Shown: piece after piece, positions 23,401-35,400 of the stretch | How positions within the stretch are numbered: position 1 is the first letter of the stretch | How the letters are laid out: every line of letters starts with the position of its first letter | Assembly: GCA_009363875.1 (NCBI GenBank) | Contig: CM018683.1 | Span: forward strand, 42,182,804 to 42,246,803 | Source: Mikania micrantha | Taxonomy: Eukaryota > Streptophyta > Magnoliopsida > Asterales > Asteraceae | Direction of reading: 5' to 3' | DNA: 64,000 bases | Translations under genes and position numbers: made by a program | Notes under the pieces: generated by a model | Database searches by the model: none | Told to the model about the DNA's origin: nothing | The model's input: only the letters and a program-made list of their open reading frames with translations

Positions 23401-26400
23401 TGATTTCTTAAAGGGTTAATTACAGAGATGGTCCATGAGGTTTGGGCAAAGTAACAAATTTGGGTACTAAGATTTAAATGTAACAAGTTTGGGGTTTGCG
23501 CTTTCATTTTTGTAACGAGTTTGGGCATTTCACCCTAGGTTAACAGAAAAGCTAACGGAAGTTAGGCTTATTACCAAACTCATTACTAAACTGGAAACTC
23601 AAACCCCAAACTTGTGACTTTTAAACCTTAGGACCAAACCTGTTACTTTGCTCAAACCATAAGGACCATCTGTGTAATAAACTCTTTCTTAAATAACCAG
23701 AACTTTCCAAACACTCAAGCAGTTTATTATCTTTTTTTACAAGCTCAAACAACAAAAGCACATTCAAATACTATCTATCTCCTACAGCCCGTGTTATCAC
23801 GGATATTTATGTGAATTTAATTATTCAAATTTCAACATCACGTAATCACTTTCAAATATGCATCCAAACACCACCTATATTATTTGTATGTGGGATAAGA
23901 AACTAACCAGCGGGTTGAAGACAAGCCTCATGCTTGGCTGGCAGCATTTCCACAGTATCCGAAGAAGTGAAGATATCTTCTGACCAGATGAGCTCAAAGG
24001 ATCAAGAACAGCATCTATATGAATTGTAGAATTTTCACTGCCAATGACAACTGCACTGTGTTCTGCACTCAACATCTCAAAACGAGCACCTTCAGAACTT
24101 CGGTCCCGTGAAGAAAGTGAAGATGTGACGGACATTATTATATCACTCATGAATTTGCTGCAGAAAATTTAAAAGAAAATAAAATTTTCATCTTTACATG
24201 CATATGAAGAAAACAACAAATTCAACTTTGCAATGCATATGAAGGTGGGGAAAAACCTAGTATTATGGGCACGGTACAATATTTTTTCGTCCTATATACA
24301 AAGTGCCATAGTGGATATAGTTTCAACACATTTACTTATGAGGGTTGACTTGAGTTATGGTTTATCCCTAAAAGCGTACGTTAAAGTTAAGACCTCCTAA
24401 ATTGATCTACTTTTAATAAAATTTAAAATTTTCCAGGCCAACACTTACTAGTTTAAAAACAGCCTGTGTCAACCCAACCCCATTTCCAACCATAATCGAC
24501 CTGAACCACACATTTTGTCACTTCTAGTGTATGTGTGTAGAAATGGAAAGTATGTATAAGAAAAAAACCTCATAAGTGTGTCAGGATCCACATTCTCCCA
24601 TGTCACCTCTTCAATGATGGCAGAAACATGCTTTATTCTTTGCTTAAATTCCACAGATTCAAGAAGATGCAAATCTTGGCTTAAAAATGTTCCAGCATCA
24701 GGGACATTAACCACCTATCCAAGGGCAACCAACTAAATTGTAATTAGCAGAATCTACATTTACTCGTAAGAAGCATGTGCAGAGTGTGGAAAAGGAACAC
24801 ACCCTTCCATTGGTAATAACTGCATTAGCACCTTTTTCGATCCCAGCTTGTCCATATAAAAATTGACCCACCTGCATGTTATATTGAGAAATATTAATAG
24901 CAAATCAATAGGAAAAATAAACCAAAGTTAGATGAGAAAGAATGGAACTTTACATTATATAAAGTTCATCAAAGTGATTGACTTTGTGAACCGCCATTAG
25001 GTTTTTCTTTTCAAATAGAAAGAGGTTTTGGAGGAGGGGGGGCAAAAGAGTGTCTAACTTACGCTTTTTTGTATAAAAAGTTTATTGTTTGTCCAAAATG
25101 TTACAAACATAGTGTTCACATATTTGTAAAGAAGGGTGAGTGTGCAATGCTAAACCAATGTTACAAAAAAGTTTATTGTTTGTCCAAAAGGTTAAATCAC
25201 TCCATTTTATTATGTTAAAAAATCTATATTTATATTTTTCCTTTTTCCATTTTTTTTGTTTAATGTTCATTTCATCATTATCATATTCAAATGACGCTAA
25301 AAATATGTGCCGAAATCAATTTCTTCACAAAAATGCCTTACATCTTTTTAATTTCTACATCATATGCAAGAAGATTATAAAAATTATTGATCTTCAGGAC
25401 AGATTATAAATTTTCTTGTACCTTCTTCATATGAGTCGTAAATTTGGCAATAGAAAATTCCGAAAGAGCAGACATAAATCCTTTAGATTGTATTCCATTT
25501 GCATCAGCAAGATATGAAATCTTATTCAAGAAAGCTTGACTGTTTTGAGAAGATCCAAGCATATGCTCATTCCCATAAAATGAGCAAAGTTGATCAAGAA
25601 AGTTTAATACCTGTTTCTTATGACTGAAAGATATACAAGAAATGTTAAATATTGAAAGGATTTAACAAAAAATGTGCAAATATTTAGCAAAAAAATAAAT
25701 TTTACACCTATATGAGGAAGTTGTGATTTCAAAAGCCTTCATCAAGATGAAACTATATGAATCAGGATCAAAATCTGAATTAAATAAAAGACCAACTCGA
25801 GCACTTGCAGAACCTGCCATCTGCAAAGAATCGTTAGCGTCTTTAACAGGCATAAGAGATCATTGCAACATTTCCTTTTTGGCATTTTCCATATCGTTTT
25901 TCCAGTTACCGGGTTTCATTTGCTCGATTATGATGCAAATTTGACAGGAATCTAAATCAATTGACTAATAATCATTGTTCTCAGTTAGATATGTCCAGCC
26001 AAAGTTAGTTATAGAATATAGAGAAAATAAAGTACATGATCAATAATCACATGAACAAAAAAATAGTTGACAGTGATTAGGTGGTTTAGCAATTTGCCTA
26101 TATCAATAGCCGTTAGCTAGATTTTTGTTAAATCAAGTGAACAAAATGGTGTGCTCAACAAAGGCCGAATATTATAAAACCTAACCAAAAAAGAAATAAT
26201 ATCTTTATTCATATGAAAGATAGTCATGGAAGTTTACCAGATAACGTATTCCCTCATGGAGTAACATAACCCCTTTTCTTGATGTGACATCAACAGCAAG
26301 AAGATGAGTCACGGGCTTCAAGTCATCAATAGCTGGGACACATAAAATTAATAAGTACGTAAATTTTCATTAGCTTATAAATAACAAATGTCAAAGCTGG

Positions 26401-29400
26401 CTGTAATCTTACTTCCTTTCGAGTGTAAATATTCAATATTATTTAATAGCGATTTATCTCCAACGATAGATGCAGTCAATGAAACAAATTTAGATTTTGC
26501 CTTATCTCCAACAATCTGTATAGTAAATATGATGTGAATTTTATACGCCACAATATTTCCAGAATTTCACATCAATAAATTAAAAAAAGTAATAAAGCAA
26601 ATTCAATTATAGTTCCGTTACAAGAACCTGTGGGTTATAGCGTTGAATACCACTTTCAGATAAGAATTTGTCCAGAACATCAGTGCGAGAATTTATCTGT
26701 CCATAGTAAACTTGTTCCTGGATTCTTGGGAGCTCATCATTCATTGCATTCATTAGAGCCTCCTGAATTAACAAAACAAAAATGTTATGTCTTACAAATA
26801 TAATTGTGCATATTATACTGTAGTCCTTAATGTATATATTCAGGTATATTATACTATGCGTCTATGCATATTCTAACAATTCAGAGTTTAGTTACTTTTT
26901 TCTGAATAAATGGTAAAGGTGGCAAAATGATTAGGTTGGGTAACAGGTTTGGGTCCATGAGTCTGTACATATTGAAATTGGTCAGATCAGGTCATTCTGG
27001 CCCACAGAATACGTTTTATCTGGTTTGTAAAAAATTATATAAATAACTAATACTTTAAATATGATTAAAAAACTATATTAATGCATTAATAATATACAAA
27101 ATTTGAATAAAATGATTAAAGAGGATGTATGCTTTAAAAATACACTTGAGACTTCCACTCATTTGAAGCATTTGATCAATTTGCCATGTTTCCGTTAGAC
27201 TCATTTGAGGTAATCTATAGTCCCAAAAGACCCAACTAAAAGTAAAAGGGTCAAAATTGCATAGGATAATAAAAATGCCATTTTAAGAGAAGTGTCTCAT
27301 GCGAGCCAAAATATAACTACTAAATACTACAGGTCTATAACATATAGTAATATAAAAAGAGCACTTATATCATATGCTAGCTTAAACTTAATACACCAAA
27401 AAGATAACCTCATCATAATTATGGACAAGGCCATTCATCAAGAGGGCACATTCCAGCTTTGCCAATCCCAGCTTGAAGACAAACAAGGAACTCTCTTGAG
27501 ATGATTCAAGAAAAGACTGACCCTTTTCAAGTTTTAATAATGTATCTTGAGGTGGGGTTTTTGCCTTTTGCCTACAAAATAAATGCACATTCAATGTAAA
27601 TAATTAAAAAAAAAACTACATGAGAATATGAAACCAAATAATAAAAAAAATCATATCTTTTGATACAAAGAATAATGAAAACAGCATTTATTCGGGTTGA
27701 AGATAAAATTTATAGCTTACACTATTGTCTCAACAAACGCTCCTTCCACATGTTCCAGCACTGGTGCATCTTCCCCCGAATCCATCCGCAATTTGTTTAC
27801 CTATATATATAAATCAAGTGTTATTTAACAGGTCTGGTGAATTTAATAATATGTGTGCATTTACTAACAAGCCCGTACATTGCTGAGAAATTCAAAAGCT
27901 TTTTGCATCCCATGAGTTTCTTTGATATAAAAGAAAAGGCGCATAGTCTGCATTTCATTAGAAAACACAGCATCGATTAGCGAAAGAAATGTGACATGAA
28001 AGAATCATCAAGCACATTGAAAAAGCTTGATGAAAATGAAGGATAGTTACAGACAAGGTAATAAGGTATACAAGACATTAGCATGATTAGAATATAACTG
28101 GAATTAAAATCTTATGATTCGATATAATTCAAGAAGCATGTGATAAGATTCCTGTTAGTGACTTGGGCTCGTGCCTGAAATATGAAAGGGCTATAAAGTT
28201 TGGTTTTTGCCCTCATACACTAGAATCAATTGTATACTTTATCAGCTTTTTATTTATTTATTTTTTTATCGCCATGGGAACCCATTTACGTGGTAAACCC
28301 CCGGATCCCTGCTAGTACCCAACTAACCAGAGGGAACGGGTAAAGCGTAGCTGCAAGCAACCGGTCCTCCAAGGAAAACCAACCTTAGTAGGCAGTAGCG
28401 GACCCAGAAATTTTTTTAATGGGGGTCGGAATTTTATTGGGGCGATTGTATGTCGTTAAATATTTCATTTTTTGGACCGATTATAATTGGATCGGGTCAG
28501 GTTATCAAAAAAAATGAAAAAACTAAAGTAGATCAAAAACCATCAGAGTAGTTGCTCCTATTTAGATCAAAGATTCGATCTTTTTAAGGCACAGATAATG
28601 CATATTGGGTTATTTGAGTATTAATTTTATTAATTTTGCTTTCCAAATAGTTTTAAATTGGGCTTCAACAGTGTCATCAAAATTTCATGAGGGTCTGTGT
28701 CAAAATTTCTTGGGGGTCGGTTAAGATCAGATCATATAAATAACACTTTAAAATAAAAGTTCCGACCCCCATAAAATATGCTAGGTCCGCCCCTGTTAGT
28801 AGGGATTGAACATGAAACCTTTAGATTGTCTCGCCTCAACTCTAACCACTACACTACTTTATTAGATTGTTTGTTATCACATGAGAAGAATAATTTTCCA
28901 TTGACACTTGAAGGCAAAACAAAAAAAGGTTTATAGGGCAAGATGTTGAATGACAAATTTGTGCATCAACATAATGCTTACTTTTTGATTTTAACATATA
29001 CATACAGTAACGTTATACAAGTTATTTTTGAAAACATTAAATGAGTCTATGGTTCCGATGAAATTACAACAACCAAACCCATTAAATTCCACTTCTAGCA
29101 TGACTATTTGTAGGGTCTAGAAGGTCCTATGAAATTAAGAAATGTATATAATGATTCTTGTCAATAACTAAAAACCGTGGAAAGTCCACATACAATGGTG
29201 AATTGTTATCTTTCATAATTTCCCTAAAGCATGAAGAAAATCAATGTTTAAGAAAGAAAATAAGTCATCACCAAGCTTGAGAGATCTTCGTTAATTTGAA
29301 AGTCGCTTTCAAGATGTGGGAATGCTCCACCATTTGCCTCGAGTGTCTCAACAATTTTTGTAGAATACAAAATCACTCCAAATCTTACTGGGAGGCTATT

Positions 29401-32400
29401 CTCAAACAAGGTGACAATTGTGTCAATTGTCTGCAAAATATAGCATAATTAAGATTTATGGCTCGATAAAAAAAACAAAATAGACCGTAAAAAATTGGCA
29501 AGACTAGCAACTTGAGTAATGGGTCAAAACAAATAATTTTTAGTAACAAGATGCCTAACACGCTTTTGTCCAGCTTTTTACTAAGTATATATAAATCTGT
29601 GATTTGATGACTTGTACATCATTACTCACATCAATTTTGATTAAAATTTACATCGAAATGTCAATATAAACAAGTATGTTGCAAATATTCAAAGTTTTTT
29701 AAAACATCATGTTTTAAAAATTACAAGAGAAAAACAAAATATTACAATATATATATATATATAACTGTTCATAAGGCTTGGCTTTTAATGGTATACATAA
29801 TTACCTCAAGTCCACAAATAGAGGCAGGATCCAACACATAGACCGCATGAAACAAGTTCTTACGGATGTAGCGTAATTGTCCAGGGAAGGCGGGCGTTAG
29901 AAGCTATAACAATGGACCCAAAATTGTTGCCACGTAAAAATATTTAAAAAATATTCCTTGTAGAAATTTAATGAAAATTAAAATAAGAAACCTTTAAAAC
30001 AAATAAAGTATACCTCATTTAGATTACTCCGCCATTGCTTGTACCTAGCATCCACCTCTAAGTTATTGATATATTGAACATGGTCAGAACGAAAGTCAAC
30101 ACGGAATGAATTGGATTCAGGAGGAGGTAGAGTTGACAGAAGCTTCCGAATTATGCTTGAAGGAATCTAGAATATGTGACATCAATAATTGTGAATTTCA
30201 AGTAGAAGTAAGTTAAGTTGGGCACAAAATATTTATCATTTTTAGTAACAATTGAGGAGAATGAAGATTTACAACCTTTAGTTTTGTATATTGATCAGCT
30301 AAAGATAATTCCTGATGGACCATGTTGATCAACCTTTCAAAGAAAGAACACCCAATTATAAAAACAAAAGATCATTTGCTCCAAATTAGAGGTGGCAATA
30401 TGTGTGAGCTGGGCAACAGTCAACAATTTGTTTGGGTGAAACTGGTTGTAGTGTAGATTGAGTTGTAAAGGGTCAAATTGGGTTGACCCACAATCCAAAC
30501 TTTATACAATTTAAATGATATTACTATTTCATATATGCTTACAAAAGTTGTATTGGTAATACAACTTTTTGCACAAGTCCCCATTTGCGGTGCACACATA
30601 TAATGTATATATGTATAGGCCCTCAAGGGGCAAAAGTAAATTGCACTAATTTTGACGTTATTTTACTTATTTTGTGAAAATAACGTTAAAAATGTTGGGA
30701 TGATTAACTTCAAACGATAACTTTGAGCCAGAGACTCCTTCGAACCAGCCTCTCTATCCCAACTGGGATAAGAAAAAGATTTGTCTTCATCCTTCCCCCA
30801 GACCCTAATGAAGAGTGGGAATATACCAGGTAAGTTTGTTGTTAACTTTTTGCATAAAAACTGTATCTATGCATCAATAATCACACCAATAGATTCATTT
30901 CCCTTTGTGCTATTTTTTATTATTTTACATGTAAATAACTTGAATCAACAAGTTCATAAGCAAATGGATTGAACCTGCCACCTCTACTTGGAATTAATGA
31001 TAGAGTGGAAAGAAGCATTACAGAAAAAGATCAATATCATCAATATCGATTAAAGCACCATTCAGAGCCATCAAGGACTTGCCAGGTGGGATCATTCGTT
31101 GATTTGCAAGTATTTCATCTTTGATTGAATCATCAAGCTGCATGCATTATCAAAGATTAATTTATTATGCAAAACATGTTAGAGTAACATAGGAGATGAA
31201 ACACGAATAAACAGAACTTACCTTCATACGAGACAAGTAAGAGACAGCACTAGGGAAATTTTGATTAATTTCTTGCATTGAGTGAAGAGGGTCTGATGCA
31301 TGAACAATCTTTTGTACAGTTTGATGTCCAAGATCTGTTGTTAAGAATACAAATATAAAAATAATGAAGAAGGCTACATTAGAAACAAGACCCAAAATAC
31401 ATGCAACGTATTTTTCTATATAAAAATCTTATAGCTACCCTTCAATTCCCACACATTAAGTGTATCAGATACTGTTGATGATAACAGAGAATCCCTGAAA
31501 GCCATTATTTCAGAGGTCAGTTCCGGTTTCCTTTCCTGCATTTGTAAAAACATGCAAATCAGCTCCAAAATGCAATTATGGAAATGTTTGCCTGAACAAG
31601 TATAAAGTATGTCGTCTCTCATAATGACCCTTCAAGATTCAATATTGGAATGAGTGACACATGTAAAATGTTATAATGATCATACTTTCATTACATTACA
31701 TGCCAAATTTTGTTTTTGCAATAAAAAATGTTCAGAATTTATAGCAAAAAGTTGATATTATCACCAAAACATGGAGGTGGGAAAATGGTTGGGACAAGTG
31801 GGATGTTTAGGTGGTCAAAAGGGCATTTAAGGACCAAAATGGATCAGGTTGGGATAAAACAGTTTACGACAGGACTGAGCAGAAAATCAAATAACTGAGA
31901 AACCGAATCAAAATGATTCAGTTATGTTTTTTTTTTCACCCAGGTTTTGTGGTTCAGCTACAGTTATACGTGTAAAAATAACTGAAAAAGAACCAAAATG
32001 CCACTAAAACCCACATATTTGTATTCTAATTTTTTTAAATAGTAAATTGTATGTTAAAAAAGTTTTTTACAAATTTTCATAATAATATATTACTTGTCTC
32101 CTCCTCTATATAATAGCTCACTTTACTTTTTGTGCAGAATGTATATATAGGGGGGTACTAGTAGTTGAAAGCTATGGGCTACCGGATAAGCCGAACCACC
32201 TTTCTTATAACCGAAAAAGTTGAACAGTTTGTAACTAAAGCCAAACATTTATGCATATTTGAAAACCAAAACATGTTGAGTTTCACTTCTAAATTGTTTT
32301 ATCAAATATGAATGCAAAAACTATGTTATTTAAATAATAATCTAATTTTAAGATAAATGATTTAGGAAGATAAATGCAATACAAATAAATTTTAGACAAC

Positions 32401-35400
32401 TTTCAGTATTTAAATTGTTTGACTCATCTGAACCATTTGACTTTTTTTTCCTTTTGACTTAACTTTTCTTTTTTACTGAAAGCATAACCAAATAGATTCA
32501 TTGACAAGTAAATGGGTCAAAATTGACATCTCTAAAATACATAAAGTAAAAAAATTAATTGGTTCAAATATTCACAAACATATACAAAAGAGGAAACTTT
32601 TGATTATGATGGTTTAAAAATAAGATGAAAACAAAAGTTGGCATGATGATTTTCACGAGTGTGAAAGATATTTATCTATAAGTAGTTGCTAAGACAATAA
32701 ATCTGGTTCTACAAGTACAAAAGCTTCAAAACTGGTGATAGTCACATGGTCAAAGATAAAAACAGCATGGAACACAAGAAAAAAGTAAGCACAAATACCA
32801 AAATTTTAGAGAAGATGAACCCTCTAACTTCTTGGCTTAGATCCTCAGTGTGAGGATCTTCTAGAATAACACCTGCAGTTTTATTTTTAATTTTTAATGA
32901 AACATGTTAAAATTGAGAGGGAGGGGGGGGGACAGGAAAAAACAGATCAAAAGTGTATTAGATTCACCACTGGCGCATTTAAATGTTACAACGGAAACAA
33001 CTGCATTGCTTTATTGAAAGAAGCAGTCACAGTCATTTAGTTGTAGCTATATTTCGTGTATCAATTATCATAGACAGAATGCTTAAAATTAAACACTCTT
33101 CCTGTCACACAGTTATCGATAGCGAATAGCGGGCAATAGCGATAGGCTACCTATACGCTACGTAGCGATAGCGATGAAATAGCGCGCCCGTTATTTCATA
33201 TTTAGCGATAAGGTAGTAGAATGTTTTTTAAATGTTTTACATTCAAGTAGTCAACAAAAATATCAATTATAATCAATAAATAAACATTCATGCCACAAAA
33301 ATAGCAATTATATTCAATAAATACCACTAAACTAGCTAAAAAAATTAAGAAAAAATCGCTATAGGGCGCTATTTGGTCGCTAAAACCATTTAGCAGTAAG
33401 GTGGCCCTACGCTCCGCTATTCGCTATAGCGGGCGCTATGCTCGCTATTGATAACTATGTCCTGTCATGCTAAATATTATCCTCTTGGGTCCATGCGTTG
33501 TCACCGTGAACACAAAATTATACAAAACTTTTGTCCCAATGCTACATTTATTTAAAAAAAAAAAAGAAATAAATAAATAAAATTTAAACAGGCAGATCAG
33601 ATTTCACTTTAAAGACATGAACCATTATAGTATACAGAAGGCAGAAGCAAGTCTGCAACTTTACTCTGACCTTTCTTTATTTCGCTGTCATCCATTGCCT
33701 TGTATTCCATGTTCTTTAATGCAAGTTCTGCACCATAACCACCCAAATTTAAGGGGTCTCTTGTACCTACTGCTCCACAATGACCACTTTTTGATTCACA
33801 GCCTGAAGGCAACACAGGCCTTACAACATACTTAACTTTCCCCTGTGAGTTGTTTTAATTTTATCAGCAATTAATCTATCACACAAGCATCTATAACTTA
33901 ATTTAAGTCTTCAAACTAAAACTATCATTAAAAATAACAAAATAGGCAAGCTACTGCATAATAAGAACCCTATACATCACACACTTAGTTGTGAAAGGGT
34001 GGGGTGGAGTGAGGAATTGAGGATTAGAAAAATATTGTAAATGGGTTTATGTGAGTTATGATCCATCTATTTTGATAGTTGGGCAGTGGGAGATTCTGAT
34101 CATGACCCACTTAGTTGGGCCTTGGTTAGATCAAATCACTAGCCAATCGGATCCAAATTTGAACCATCGACACAACTAATGTCAACTCCTAAAGGATAAA
34201 AACTGCTACCTTAAAAGCCTAAAGCTAGCACAGTTCATATTGAGGCATGTGATGCATATACCATGTAGATAGTTGGTACAAGATGTTGAAGGCCATATAA
34301 ATAACTATAAAAATCTACTCCAAGAAATTAAGAAAATAGTAAGTGAATTCAAGAAAAAAATATCTTTAATTGGACCTCTTTGGCTGCTTCCACCAAGGTC
34401 CTGTGAAATTCTTTAAAACATTCTGTCCCAAGAGCTCCATATAAGATGGCAATGGGACTCCCAGTAGATGAATCAAAGTAGACATGATCAAACTCAAAAA
34501 GTTCAGGCTGCTGAAATATATCTCCATCCCTGCAGTAGTGTATGACGTTTAAAGCTTGAAACATTACAAATATCGGTAGCAAAACTGTGGGTCGGGTAAT
34601 AGATTCAATTGAAAAGGTTCATTTTCGTTAACCCACAAACACTTATTTATCTATTCTCAAAAGCAACTATTAAAAACAAATTTATGCCTTAATCGATAAA
34701 AAAAACAATATTGTTACAATACTGATTTAGATAACATTTAAAAGGTTGTATGCTTTAATGGAGACTTTGGCCGACACCCAACCTGTTTGAGTCGTTCCCT
34801 TTTCTGATAAAAGAATAAGAAAATCTTTAATCTGTTTAATATAAAACACAAGCCACATCAACCTATTCATGGACCGAAATTGATACCTCTTGATAGAAGA
34901 TATATCCATGACCGAAAGTTGTCAAATGTCACATGTTGAGTTGCTTTTCATAAAGCCCCAAATTTTACACAAAAACCATTAATTCAACACCTCGATTTAA
35001 AACTTATAATATTTGAATAATTACTTAAATTTCCAGCATGGAATAAATAAGAAAAACTTACTTCTGAGGACTACGAAGCCACAATTGAAGCTCTGGGAGA
35101 TCAAAAAACAAGGCCCCACCAGTGTCCACCCAGCAACATTTGCCCCCAGGACTTCTTGGATTAACACCTACAAGCAAAGGATCAGCCTTTCTGGCTTCTT
35201 TGCCTTCCACTGATTCAGATACCCCTCCATCAATAAAATTATTATTAATATCATCAGATAATGGAAACGAATTAAGAGATTCTTCTGCTAATTTCTGATA
35301 AAGCACTAATGTTGGTGACGAAGAACGAAGAGTAAGAGATAATTCAAAGAGTGATGTCAGTGGTCCAGTCACAAGTGACTTCCCATAATTACAAATTTTC

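Noticed and set aside
30590..30835. Firm assignment of the dispersed repeat to a SINE family
   Set aside because: Only the 3' region resembles Au/TS SINEs; no clear A and B boxes or TTG tail, so it is left as SINE-like.
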